Positions 18,265 to 27,414 of a DNA stretch of 64,000 nucleotides are shown piece after piece. Origin of the DNA: an uncultured Bacteroidales bacterium. Its GTDB lineage: Bacteria > Bacteroidota > Bacteroidia > Bacteroidales > Muribaculaceae. Location of the stretch: assembly GCA_902781045.1 (NCBI GenBank), contig CACZHT010000014.1, forward strand, positions 25,843-89,842, in the 5' to 3' direction. Both the position numbers and the translations under genes were made by a program. Numbering within the stretch: the first letter of the stretch is position 1; the number at the start of each line of letters is the position of its first letter. The notes under the pieces were generated by a model. It searched no databases, was not told the DNA's origin, and saw only the letters and a program-made list of their open reading frames with translations.

Positions 18265-19593
18265 TCAATCGTCGGAGGGTGCTTCTGTGAGTCCGGCAGG
18301 AACGCCGAAGTCGGCCTGATTGATGCGTTCGGGCAGGATGTCAATGGCCTGCCTGCGATACTCCTCGCGAATCAGTGCCAGCGGGTCGCGCTTGGCATAG
18401 TGACGCATGCGACGGTAGCGGCGCCGACAGATGAACCGCTCGACCACGTAGGCCAGCACAAACATCACGCCCGTGAGCACCCACAGCATGAAGTAGGCAG
18501 TGGACTGCTGCTCGAGTGTGGCACCACCCGACTGCATCTGCACGTAAGCATTGACAGCCCAGGTCGAGGGGATGAAATTACCCACGATGAGCCACAGCGG
18601 ACTCATGCTGCACCGTGGCCATGAGATGCCCGAAAGAAAGACAAAAATCACTGAAGTGAACACCAGAGCGATGAAAGTGGACTCACGGTCGTTGACAAAG
18701 ATTTTCATTGCCTGTCCCATGAACGATGAGGCCAGCAAGAACGGCAGAGCCAGCACCAGAATCGAGCGCAAGTCACCCACCTGGGGAAAGTCGAAGAACT
18801 TGGGTGCAATAACCAAGGTATAGACAGTGGGAATGATATAAATCATCCAGTAGCAGAGCGACTTGCCCAGTATGGATGCCGCCACACCGGCCGGTATCTC
18901 AAGCGGATCGACCCCCTGGTTGTGCAGACGACGCTCACGGCTGCCGCCATGCAGCATGCAGATGCCCAGCAACATGCTCTGCTGCAACACCAGAATAAAG
19001 ATGGCAGGCAAGATGGCCGATGCCAGTCCCATGCTCGTGTTGCCCAATGCCACCTGCTCGTTGTTTATAGTACCCGGTGATATGTTGACCGGCACAACAC
19101 TGAGGCGCTGGTGCAACAACTGCGAATTGAACGCCTGCTGGACGTTGGTGACTGCAATGAGTATCTGCTTGTAGCGGAACATCAACCCCATGTCGCAATA
19201 GACCTCGACGTGCGCCTGCTCGCCACGGTGAATAGTGCGGCCATAGCCCCCGGCAAAGCGAATGATGCCATAGCACTGCTTGTCGTTGAGGGCGCGCCGC
19301 GCCTCTTCGATGCTGGAGGCATACTGCACAACGCACACCTCGGGCGTGGCATCAAGGGCACGGGCAAACTGCCGGCTGTCGGACGAGCGATCCTCATCGA
19401 CGACCACTACCGCCACATCATGGGCAGTCTCAGGATTATAAATGAGCGCATACAGCACTGGATAGACCAAACACAAGACGAGGAAAAAGATAATCACACC
19501 CTCGTCGTGAAACGAGAACCAAATCTCACGCTTCCACACCCTGAACAGGTCGTAGAACCAGCGCACCACAGGATTGTTGCGACGGTCACTCAT
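18265..19593 (-). CDS. ABC-2 type permease (second of pair)
   Basis: A 442-residue membrane protein of the ABC2_membrane_3 layout. One helix (VIIFFLVLCLVYPVLYALIY, about 33-52) is followed by a ~150-residue periplasmic domain (VVVVDEDRSSDSRQFARALD) and then five helices including SAILPAIFILVLQQSMLLGI and VFTSVIFVFLSGISWP. FLSGISWP is the conserved motif before the last periplasmic loop. The C-terminal tail is basic and cytoplasmic. The ATG at 19593 overlaps the stop of the upstream permease as ATGA. It is the last gene of the leftward exporter operon. Confidence 0.88.
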   Translation of the reverse strand: MSDRRNNPVVRWFYDLFRVWKREIWFSFHDEGVIIFFLVLCLVYPVLYALIYNPETAHDVAVVVVDEDRSSDSRQFARALDATPEVCVVQYASSIEEARRALNDKQCYGIIRFAGGYGRTIHRGEQAHVEVYCDMGLMFRYKQILIAVTNVQQAFNSQLLHQRLSVVPVNISPGTINNEQVALGNTSMGLASAILPAIFILVLQQSMLLGICMLHGGSRERRLHNQGVDPLEIPAGVAASILGKSLCYWMIYIIPTVYTLVIAPKFFDFPQVGDLRSILVLALPFLLASSFMGQAMKIFVNDRESTFIALVFTSVIFVFLSGISWPRCSMSPLWLIVGNFIPSTWAVNAYVQMQSGGATLEQQSTAYFMLWVLTGVMFVLAYVVERFICRRRYRRMRHYAKRDPLALIREEYRRQAIDILPERINQADFGVPAGLTEAPSDD

Positions 19594-20765
19594 GGCACAT
19601 AGACAGGATTGATGCACTCACGCTTGAGGCGCCATAACAATGGCCACGGCGCAGCGATGAAAGCAATGAGCGCAACATAATACAAACGAGAATAATAGAA
19701 CGGAATACCGTTCAGCGCCTGATCAATCGAGAGCAGGAAATAGTACTTGATGGGCACCACACATCCCAAGGCATGAACCCAGGGATACATCGCCTCGGCC
19801 GGCAACGAGAAGCCACAGAACGAGAACGAGAGCATACCCAAAAGGGTACATAGGGTGGTGCCATAGCGGAAGTTGGGTGCGATGCACATCATCGTCAGAG
19901 CAAAGCCCTGATTGGCCAGCACAAACAGCGGCATGGCCAGAATCATGTGCCACGGATTGCAGTTGAGCGGCAGGCCATAAACACGATACATCAAGAACTG
20001 AATCATCCACCCCGTGCAAGTGAAGATGAAGGTGTGTGGAGTCAGCTTGCCGAACAGCACGAACTCTATCGACCGTCCAGCCGAGTCGATCCACTCGCGG
20101 CAGGTGCCATACTTGAGCTCGGTGCCGATACTGAAAGTGGTGGTGAGCATGATGAACAACGCCAACAGGCACGGGATGAACGACATGTTGAGGTAGTAGC
20201 TATAGTTCAGCCAAGGGTTGTTCAACGAATGCACTTGTGTCAGGATGGGCTGCAACAGGGTCATCACCCCACGGTCGGTGAGCAAGCCAGTAGCATCAAG
20301 CGTGGTCTTGGCTATAGCCCCATTGGCCAGCATGGTGATGGTCTTGAAGCCCTTGTACTGAATCGATGCAGGCGGGAAGTAGGCATAGTTGACATAGTAG
20401 CTCACCACCGGCTCCTGCCCACTCAAGGCCTTGTGCTCGAGACGGTCGGGAATGAGAATGAAGCCATAGATGTCGCCACGCTGCACCGCATCGAGCGCGG
20501 CACGGTAGTCAGTGTAGTGGTCCACGATGTCGACCTGCTGCATGCCCATGAGGTTGCGCTCGATGCGGCGCGACACCATCGAGTTGTCAAGGTCGACGAT
20601 GCCCACCGGCACACGATGGATGGTGCCCGCCTTCATGAGTTCGAGAAGAAAGATGGCACACAGGATGGGCGCCACTATCATCACCAACCAGTAGAGCTGG
20701 CGCCGCACCAGCTGCACCAGTCCACGCTTGATTGACTCGTTGAAGAACAACCTCATTATAGACAT
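19590..20765 (-). CDS. ABC-2 type permease (first of pair)
   Basis: A 391-residue paralogue of the following permease: an N-terminal helix (LYWLVMIVAPILCAIFLLEL), a periplasmic domain beginning VPVGIVDLDNSMVSRRIERN, and five C-terminal helices with SFIPCLLALFIMLTTTFSIG and LLGMLSFSFCGFSLPAEAMY. Together the two would form a heterodimeric YbhS/YbhR-like permease. The first ATG lies in the repeat tract upstream; an in-frame ATG three codons later (20756) is also possible. No ATP-binding subunit is encoded in the operon. Confidence 0.88.
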   Translation of the reverse strand: MSIMRLFFNESIKRGLVQLVRRQLYWLVMIVAPILCAIFLLELMKAGTIHRVPVGIVDLDNSMVSRRIERNLMGMQQVDIVDHYTDYRAALDAVQRGDIYGFILIPDRLEHKALSGQEPVVSYYVNYAYFPPASIQYKGFKTITMLANGAIAKTTLDATGLLTDRGVMTLLQPILTQVHSLNNPWLNYSYYLNMSFIPCLLALFIMLTTTFSIGTELKYGTCREWIDSAGRSIEFVLFGKLTPHTFIFTCTGWMIQFLMYRVYGLPLNCNPWHMILAMPLFVLANQGFALTMMCIAPNFRYGTTLCTLLGMLSFSFCGFSLPAEAMYPWVHALGCVVPIKYYFLLSIDQALNGIPFYYSRLYYVALIAFIAAPWPLLWRLKRECINPVYVP

Positions 20766-20823
20766 TAGACTTTAGACGTTAGACGTTGGACGTTAGATGA
20801 TAGACATTGGACGTTAGACGTAT
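20764..20823. repeat. Tandem AGACGTTAG-type tract
   Basis: About six degenerate copies of a ~10-bp unit (TAGACGTTAG / TGGACGTTAG / TAGACATTGG) fill the gap between hlyD and the first permease and may supply the permease start codon. Copy number could vary between strains. Confidence 0.75.
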
Positions 20824-20839
20824 AATCGAAGACTCGAGA

Positions 20840-21847
20840 CTACTTGAGGATGACGCTCATGCCCGGGCGGAAGTTGTCGATGGGCGACTCGGGACGAGCC
20901 TTGACCTCAAACGTCTTGGAATCGTACTGACCGTAAGCCTTGGTGGCCTGCCACACGGCATAAGTGCCCATGTCATGGACATAGTAGACCTTCATCTTCA
21001 CATCCTTGAGACCCAGAGCGGGAATGTCAGTGGTGATGACCTTGCCCAAGGGCAAGTCCTTGAGCATCTCTTCACGCACACTGAACGACACCCACATGTC
21101 TTCCATCCGCGCGAGAGACACCACCGGTGCGCCCATAGCCACGAGTTCACCCTCCTGTGGATAGATCTGCGCCACCTCGCCATCGCATGGTGCCAGCAGA
21201 TACTGGTCTTCAAGCAGCGACTGCACCTCCATGACTGTGCCCCTAGCTGCGTTGGCCATGCTGCGACTGGCGGCCTTGTCCTGGCTCTGCGCTCCGTTGA
21301 CTGCCATGTCATACTGGCTCTTTGCAGCCTTGACCTGTGCCGAAGCGGCGTCAAACGCCGCCTTGGCCTCGTCGCGTTTCTGCTCGGTGACAACGCCCTG
21401 CTCGTAGAGCGACTGCATGCGCTGATAGGTCTTCTGTGCGATGGTCTCGGCAGCAATGGCCTGCTGCCACATGTTGTAGGCTCCCTTCTTGATCTCGTCG
21501 CGGGTGCCGGCATCCACCTTCTGAGTCTGCGATGCTGCCGCACTGGCCATCTGCTGTGCCTGATAGAGCTTGGCATCGGCCGTCGAGGAGTAGACCTTAG
21601 CGATGGTGTCGCCACGGTGCACCATCTGTCCCTCGGTGACAAAGATGCGCTCGACGCGGCCCGGCAACTTGCCCGACACGCGCACATGGTCACAGTCGGC
21701 CTGCCCTTGAGTGGTGTCCTTGGGTGGCTGCACGAGCACTAGGCCCAGCACGGCAATCATGGCCATGGCCACAGCAAAGACTGCAATGGCGGCCAGCAAA
21801 GCCCGGTCTTTCTTGCGGACGATGGTCCGCTGTTGGTTGTTTTCCAT
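20840..21847 (-). CDS. HlyD-family periplasmic adaptor (membrane fusion protein)
   Basis: A 335-residue adaptor for a tripartite efflux pump. It has a cytoplasmic basic N-terminus, one helix (LLAAIAVFAVAMAMIAVLGL, about 17-36), a lipoyl half-motif with VRVSGKLPGRVERIFVTEGQ, a coiled-coil hairpin of about 110 residues rich in Ala/Gln, the second lipoyl half (YLLAPCDGEVAQIYPQEGEL) and a beta-barrel domain. It lies between tolC (110 bp upstream) and the two ABC-2 permeases, so it links the permease to the outer-membrane channel. Confidence 0.92.
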   Translation of the reverse strand: MENNQQRTIVRKKDRALLAAIAVFAVAMAMIAVLGLVLVQPPKDTTQGQADCDHVRVSGKLPGRVERIFVTEGQMVHRGDTIAKVYSSTADAKLYQAQQMASAAASQTQKVDAGTRDEIKKGAYNMWQQAIAAETIAQKTYQRMQSLYEQGVVTEQKRDEAKAAFDAASAQVKAAKSQYDMAVNGAQSQDKAASRSMANAARGTVMEVQSLLEDQYLLAPCDGEVAQIYPQEGELVAMGAPVVSLARMEDMWVSFSVREEMLKDLPLGKVITTDIPALGLKDVKMKVYYVHDMGTYAVWQATKAYGQYDSKTFEVKARPESPIDNFRPGMSVILK

Positions 21848-21957
21848 TTCTGTATTTTAATTGAAAGTAGTTCGGTGGTTTAATTTAGTCAAGTGTTAAA
21901 GTCGCCACGTTGGCCTGACAAATAAGTGACATTGTGCGCAATGGGCATCGAGCGAAG

Positions 21958-23391
21958 TTAGCGCAGCGGCTCGCCCAAGACCTTGCTCAGGTAGGTGTCA
22001 CACAAGCGGACATCGATTTCGGCATCGATTTTCTCGCTGTTGGCCATGAGCCATGCGGTCTGTGCGGTCATCACGTCATCGCTGGTGCCCACTCCTTCCT
22101 TGAATGCCACCTGCGCCACACGCAGGTTCTCATTGGCCTTGTCCAAGTTGGCCTTGGTGGCACTGTAAGTCTTCAGTGCCTCCTGATAACGGAAATTGGC
22201 CTGATTGACCTGGAGTGTCACTTTCTCTTGCACGTCGGCCAGTTCAAGTCGCTTGGCCTTGGCTTCGGCCTCGGCCTGCCGCACCTTGCTTCTCAGTGCC
22301 CCACCATGCCAGATGGGCACACGCACCATCGCTCCGACACTGAACGCCAGGCCAAAGCGATTTTTGAAGCCATTGTAGCTGTTGGGGTTGGTGGCATGAT
22401 AGGCACCGAAAGCGGCCACCTGTGGCAGCATCTCGCTACGTGCCACCTTGACCTTCTGGTCGTAGACCTCGGTAGCCAGTCTCAGGGCACGGATGTCGTT
22501 GCGTCGCTCATAGACCTGGCTCATGTCGAAGGCGGCAGGACGCAGCGACTCGTCGGCCACCGTCTCGCGGTCTTCGTCCACCAGGTGCAGGTCGCTGTCG
22601 ACGGGCAGTCCGCACAGCTGCGCCAGCAGCATGCGCGACAAGGTCAACCCATTGTCCACCTTTGTCAGTGCCACCTGAGCCTCATTGAGCTTGACGTCGA
22701 CCGAGAGCAACGTGGCGCGTGTGGCCACTCCCTCGTTTAGCATCTTGTTGACGTCGCGCTGCAGCGACTGCAGCAGGTCGACATAGCTCTTCGCCAGGCG
22801 CTGCTTGGCCTTGAGCGATACCACCTGCCAATAGGCAGCATCGACATCGTAGATGACATCCTGCGCCTTGTTGTCACGCATCGACCGCGCAATCTCCTCG
22901 GCATACCGGGTGATTGCGTTCATTGCTTTGATTTTTCCCCCCATATAGATGGGTTGTGTGATGGTCACCGCCCCGGCCATGATGTTGTGTATATTATAGG
23001 TCATGGCACTCTTGGGCAACAGCGCCACCTGTTGCGGGATGGGCTGGCCATTGTTGAGGATAGGTTCGCCCGTCACGGGATTGGTAACGACATTGAAGTC
23101 ATATCCCTGCTTCTCAAGGTTGAATGTCTTGACCGGCAACAAAGCATCCTGTTCGATGAGCGATACTTTCTTCTGATTATATAAATAGGTGGCCTGGAAA
23201 TCAATGTTGGGCAGATAGGCTGCATGAGCTTCCTGCCGCTGATAACCGGCCTTCTCTATCTCTAAGTCGGCACGTCTGATTTCCTTGTTGTTACGCAAGG
23301 CCATGGTGCGGCACGAATCAAGCGACACAACAGGCTGTGCCACAGCAGTCAACATTCCCAACAAGGTGCAGATTGTCAGAATTCTTCGCAT
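21958..23391 (-). CDS. TolC-family outer-membrane efflux protein
   Basis: A 477-residue protein with a signal peptide (MRRILTICTLLGMLTAVAQ) and the two-fold repeated helix-strand layout of TolC: ALRNNKEIRRADLEIEKAGY then HAAYLPNIDFQATYLYNQ in the first half, and LRLATEVYDQKVKVARSEML then PQVAAFGAYHATNPNS in the second. The second repeat ends NFRYQEALKTYSATKANLDK and EGVGTSDDVMTAQTAWL. It is the first gene of the leftward exporter operon, with a TACCTTTG box 22 bp before the start. Confidence 0.92.
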   Translation of the reverse strand: MRRILTICTLLGMLTAVAQPVVSLDSCRTMALRNNKEIRRADLEIEKAGYQRQEAHAAYLPNIDFQATYLYNQKKVSLIEQDALLPVKTFNLEKQGYDFNVVTNPVTGEPILNNGQPIPQQVALLPKSAMTYNIHNIMAGAVTITQPIYMGGKIKAMNAITRYAEEIARSMRDNKAQDVIYDVDAAYWQVVSLKAKQRLAKSYVDLLQSLQRDVNKMLNEGVATRATLLSVDVKLNEAQVALTKVDNGLTLSRMLLAQLCGLPVDSDLHLVDEDRETVADESLRPAAFDMSQVYERRNDIRALRLATEVYDQKVKVARSEMLPQVAAFGAYHATNPNSYNGFKNRFGLAFSVGAMVRVPIWHGGALRSKVRQAEAEAKAKRLELADVQEKVTLQVNQANFRYQEALKTYSATKANLDKANENLRVAQVAFKEGVGTSDDVMTAQTAWLMANSEKIDAEIDVRLCDTYLSKVLGEPLR

Positions 23392-23413
23392 ATTTCATTG
23401 AAATTACAAAGTG

Positions 23414-23421
23414 CAAAGGTA
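23414..23421 (-). promoter_or_regulatory. TACCTTTG -7 box for the tolC operon
   Basis: On the minus strand TACCTTTGC matches the Bacteroidota -7 consensus and lies 22 bp upstream of the tolC ATG. Confidence 0.55.
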
Positions 23422-23486
23422 GGCAAAAAAGATAAACCATCGGACGACAAGCGAAAAAAAGACCACACCTATCGAAATCCAGAACA

Positions 23487-23666
23487 CTACCTATCCCAAT
23501 CGTCCATCTCCAACTCGCCGTTGGTCAGAGCCCGTTCATTGTCCATGTCGGCTCCACTCACCTCGTCGTCCATGAGCATAACGTAATTCTGGTCGACACA
23601 CGCTGTGGCAATGCACACCAATGTCGCACACATCATGATAATTCTTATCGCTTGCTTCAGTTTCAT
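23487..23666 (-). CDS. Small exported acidic peptide or lipoprotein (59 residues)
   Basis: The frame encodes a basic start (MKLKQAIR), a hydrophobic core (IIMMCATLVCIATA), then Cys23 and a strongly acidic 36-residue mature part with DDEVSGADMDNE and ELEMDDWDR at the end. CIATAC is a weak lipobox (Ala at -3), so either lipoprotein or ordinary signal-peptidase processing is possible. It lies on the same strand as tolC, 95 bp upstream of it, and has a TAACTTTG box only four bases before its ATG. I do not recognise the family. Confidence 0.6.
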   Translation of the reverse strand: MKLKQAIRIIMMCATLVCIATACVDQNYVMLMDDEVSGADMDNERALTNGELEMDDWDR

Positions 23667-23670
23667 GGTG

Positions 23671-23678
23671 CAAAGTTA
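23671..23678 (-). promoter_or_regulatory. TAACTTTG -7 box abutting the small exported gene
   Basis: Minus-strand TAACTTTGC is followed by the ATG after four bases from the box, so the transcript would be leaderless or nearly so. Confidence 0.55.
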
Positions 23679-23847
23679 CACATTTTGGCCCGTACAGCAA
23701 GTAGAAAATGCCACAAAACAGGGCCAGCAAGGATTTGTGCCAATTATTTAAGTTTTTTTAATGAAGTCCTTGGGCATTTGGCAGACGAGGCAATAAAATG
23801 GCGCACACTGCGTTTTTCTAGATAAAAAGCATATCAAGACATCGACT

Positions 23848-26800
23848 ATGACTTGCATCAAACATATATTGTTGAGAGTCACGATGGCTGCAGCGGCGCT
23901 GACCTGCTGCAGCTATCCTGGCATGGCACTGACCAACACCCACTTTGCCGACACGTCTCGGCTGGCCAACGGACGGTGGGTCAAGATTGAGGTGTCGCAG
24001 AGCGGCATCCATCAGATTACAGCCGACGAGGCACGTGCATGGGGCTTGGGCGACCTGAGCCGCGTCCACGTCTTCGGCATGGGCGGCCAGCCGTTGAGCG
24101 AGAAACTGAGCGAGGACGTGCCCGACGACCTGCCACAGTTGCCCGTGGTGCGCACCGAGGGAAAGCTACTGTTCTATGCCCAGGGCGTGACCAGCTGGAG
24201 CAACGACAACGGTATGGAATTTGTGCCCGTACAGCACCCCTACAGTTCCAAGGCCTACTATTTTCTGACCGATGACAGCCGCTACAGCGACTTGCCCTTG
24301 ACCCCCGTGGGCGACACTCCTCACGGCACAATCGTGAGCACATTCACCGAGCATCTGGCCCACGAGGTCGACCTGGTCAACCCCGCATCAAGCGGTCGCG
24401 TCTATCTGGGCGAAGACTTCACCGCCACATCGCAGCAGAGCTTCAGCTTCGACCTGGCGGGCAAGATGGCCGATACCGAGGTCAACGTGCTGAGCATCAT
24501 GGGTGTGAAGCAATCCACCGGCACCGCCAAAGTCACCTTTCAGTACAACAGCACCAACGTGGCCAGCACCAGCAACGACCAGATTAGCGGCCGGAGCAGC
24601 GATGATGCCTACCAGCAGATTATCAGCAAGAAGACACTGGACCTGGGCGACAACAACGCCTTGAGCTACAGCATCAAGTTCAGCACAACCGGTGCCCCAT
24701 CGCTGGCCCGGCTCGACTACATTGCTGTCAACTATACCCGCCGTCTGGCTCTTGACCAGGGGCAATTGTGCTTCGACATGACCCACCCGACCACCAACCT
24801 GCAACTGCATGTGGACGGCACGGGCAGCGGCAGTGTGGTGATGGACGTGACCAAGCCCTGGAATCCCCAGGTGCTCACCAGCCAGCATGACGGCAGCACA
24901 TTGAGCTTCTCGCCGCTGGCCTCAGGGCAGCGCCGCTATGTGGTGTTCAGCCCGGGCGGCACGTTTGCTCGCCCCACCTACGTCGGCCAGATAGCCAACC
25001 AGAACCTGCACAGCGAGCCCGTGCCCGACATGGTCATCATCACTCCCAGCGAGTATCGCGAGCAGGCCCTGCGCATCGCCGCACTGCACGAGACGGTCGA
25101 CAGTATGCGCGTGCTGGTGGTCAACGATGGAGAGGTTTACAATGAATTCTCGGGCGGCGTGCCCGATGCCATGGCCTACCGCATGTTGTGCAAGATGTTC
25201 TATGACCGCAGCCAGCAGAGCACAAGCCACAAGCTGGGTTACTTGCTGCTGCTGGGCAAGGGCACCTTTGACAACCGCCAGATCATGGGTAGCATCCGCG
25301 CGCTCAATGCACCGATGCTGCTCACCTGGCAGAGCGCAGTGAGCCATAGCCACAGCAACACCTACACGACCGACGACTACTTCGGCACCCTGGCCGATGA
25401 CACCGGGCCAAACATTGCGAGCTGTCCGTTGGACATCTCGGTGGGGCGCATGACCGTCAAGAGTGTGGCCGAGGCCAAGGTCGTTGTCGACAAACTCATC
25501 GACTATGTCACCAAGCCCGACTATGGGTGGTGGAAAAACAATGCGCTCATCGTGGCCGATGACGGCAACCAAGGCATCCACATGGAGCAGGCCGAGGACG
25601 TGATCGCGGCCATGCGCTCCAACGGTGGCAACGACATGGTGTATAACCGTGTCTACCTGGATGCGTTCAATGGTGTGAGCAGTGGTGCCAAGCGCACCTA
25701 TCCTGACGCCAACACCAAGCACTACAACGCCCTGCGCAACGGTGTGCTGTGGTGGAACTACACGGGTCACTCGGGCCCACACGCGATGACCGACAATGGC
25801 CTGCTGCGCCATGTGGACCTCGACACCAAGTTCTACTACAAGCACCTGCCGGTGCTCTATGCCGCCACGTGCGACTTCAACCAGTTTGACGGCAGCGAGG
25901 AGTGCGGCGGCGAGACCCTGTTCCTGAATCCCCGAGGCGGTGTGATAGCCCTAGTGTGCCCCCCGCGCCCGGTGCTGATTAGCGGCAATGGCCCGCTCAA
26001 CGCCAATGTGGGCAAGTATGTCTTCTCGCGTGACGAGCACGGCAAAGCACGCCGGCTGGGCGACATCGTGCGTCTGGGCAAGAACGACTCGCCTCGCGAG
26101 AGCAACCGCCTGCGCTACTTTGTGGTGGGTGACCCTGCCATGCGTCTGGCTCTGCCCGACCACCGCATCAGCATTGAGTCGATCGAGGGCGCTCAGGAGT
26201 TCACCCAGGCCGGGTGGCCGGTGTTCCACGGCCGGCAGACAATGACCGTGACCGGAGCCATCACCGACAACGACGGCAACCCACTGCCCAACTTCAACGG
26301 CACACTCACCACCGAGCTATATGACTATGAGCAGTCAATCACCACCCACGGCTATGGCGACAAGGATGATGGCAGCGACGGAGAGCGGGTCACCTACCTT
26401 GACCGCACCAACAAGCTGGCGGTGAGCATCGACTCGGTGCGCGCCGGCCGGTTCACCTGCCGCATCGTGCTTCCGACCGAGGTGCTTCCACGTGACAACG
26501 CCAACGGCGACTCGGTGCTGTATGACAACTTCAGCCCATCGCTGCTCAACATGTATGCCTCCAGCCCGTCCGACTCATGCGAGGCCCGTGGCAGCAACGA
26601 GGAGTTTATCATTTATGGCTACGACGACACGGCAGCCACCGACACCATCGGCCCGACCATCCACTACCTGGGGCTGAACAGCGAGAACTTTGCCAACGGC
26701 GACAAGGTCAACGAGTCGCCACTGGTCATTGCCAACATCAGCGACAACAACGGCATCAACTACTCCAACGCCGGCATCGGCCACACGATGACGCTGACCC

Positions 26801-27309
26801 TGGACGGGAACACGACCTTCAGCAACATGACCGACCACTTCACTCCCCGGTCGACCGCCAGCGGTGCGTCAGGTACGCTGAGCTATGCGCTGAGCGACCT
26901 GTCAGAGGGCGAACACACCCTGCGGCTGCGTGTGTGGGACGTGTATAACAACTCCAGCGAGCGCACGGTCCACTTCACTGTGGTCAAGGGCTTGAAGCCC
27001 GAAATCTTTGAGGTCTACTGCGCGGGCAACCCAGCCAGCACACAGACAACATTCTACGTCAAGCACAATCGCCCCGATGCCATCCTGACCGTTGGCATTG
27101 AGGTCTACGACCTGATGGGCCGTCTGGTGTGGCGCACCCGTCAGAGCGGCGTGAGCGACACCTACACTTCGTTCCCTGTGACTTGGAACCTTCATGACAT
27201 GGGCGGACGCCGGGTGCCTCGGGGCATCTATGTCTACCGTGCCGTCATTTCGACCGACGGCATGCAGGAGGCCACCAAGAGCAAGAAGCTGGCTGTCACA
27301 GCGCAGTAA
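23848..27309 (+). CDS. porU: Type IX secretion sortase PorU (C25 peptidase family)
   Basis: PorU cleaves the C-terminal signal of type IX cargo and attaches the cargo to A-LPS on the cell surface. The 1153-residue protein has a signal peptide, then the PorU N-terminal block GRWVKIEVSQSGIHQITADE, the gingipain-fold catalytic domain at ~390-770 with His641 in NYTGHSGPHA and Cys675 in AATCDFNQFD, and Ig-like domains. The end, FPVTWNLHDMGGRRVPRGIY with ATKSKKLAV, is typical of PorU. It is the first of four PorU-family genes in a row and the one most like orthodox PorU. Confidence 0.93.
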   Translation: MTCIKHILLRVTMAAAALTCCSYPGMALTNTHFADTSRLANGRWVKIEVSQSGIHQITADEARAWGLGDLSRVHVFGMGGQPLSEKLSEDVPDDLPQLPVVRTEGKLLFYAQGVTSWSNDNGMEFVPVQHPYSSKAYYFLTDDSRYSDLPLTPVGDTPHGTIVSTFTEHLAHEVDLVNPASSGRVYLGEDFTATSQQSFSFDLAGKMADTEVNVLSIMGVKQSTGTAKVTFQYNSTNVASTSNDQISGRSSDDAYQQIISKKTLDLGDNNALSYSIKFSTTGAPSLARLDYIAVNYTRRLALDQGQLCFDMTHPTTNLQLHVDGTGSGSVVMDVTKPWNPQVLTSQHDGSTLSFSPLASGQRRYVVFSPGGTFARPTYVGQIANQNLHSEPVPDMVIITPSEYREQALRIAALHETVDSMRVLVVNDGEVYNEFSGGVPDAMAYRMLCKMFYDRSQQSTSHKLGYLLLLGKGTFDNRQIMGSIRALNAPMLLTWQSAVSHSHSNTYTTDDYFGTLADDTGPNIASCPLDISVGRMTVKSVAEAKVVVDKLIDYVTKPDYGWWKNNALIVADDGNQGIHMEQAEDVIAAMRSNGGNDMVYNRVYLDAFNGVSSGAKRTYPDANTKHYNALRNGVLWWNYTGHSGPHAMTDNGLLRHVDLDTKFYYKHLPVLYAATCDFNQFDGSEECGGETLFLNPRGGVIALVCPPRPVLISGNGPLNANVGKYVFSRDEHGKARRLGDIVRLGKNDSPRESNRLRYFVVGDPAMRLALPDHRISIESIEGAQEFTQAGWPVFHGRQTMTVTGAITDNDGNPLPNFNGTLTTELYDYEQSITTHGYGDKDDGSDGERVTYLDRTNKLAVSIDSVRAGRFTCRIVLPTEVLPRDNANGDSVLYDNFSPSLLNMYASSPSDSCEARGSNEEFIIYGYDDTAATDTIGPTIHYLGLNSENFANGDKVNESPLVIANISDNNGINYSNAGIGHTMTLTLDGNTTFSNMTDHFTPRSTASGASGTLSYALSDLSEGEHTLRLRVWDVYNNSSERTVHFTVVKGLKPEIFEVYCAGNPASTQTTFYVKHNRPDAILTVGIEVYDLMGRLVWRTRQSGVSDTYTSFPVTWNLHDMGGRRVPRGIYVYRAVISTDGMQEATKSKKLAVTAQ

Positions 27310-27344
27310 ATGTGGATTTAATTCTTTTTTGACAAAAAAATTGC

Positions 27345-27373
27345 TTGTGATTAAAGAAATTATCGTACATTTG
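27345..27373 (+). promoter_or_regulatory. Promoter upstream of the FAH-like gene
   Basis: TTG at 27345-27347 (or 27341-27343) and TACATTTG at 27366-27373 are 18-22 bp apart, a good Bacteroidota match. The ATG is at 27415. It could drive the FAH-like gene and the three PorU paralogues behind it. Confidence 0.55.
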
Positions 27374-27414
27374 CAGCTTGATGATTCTGCTTCATCTGAA
27401 GCGAGAAGTGTCCA

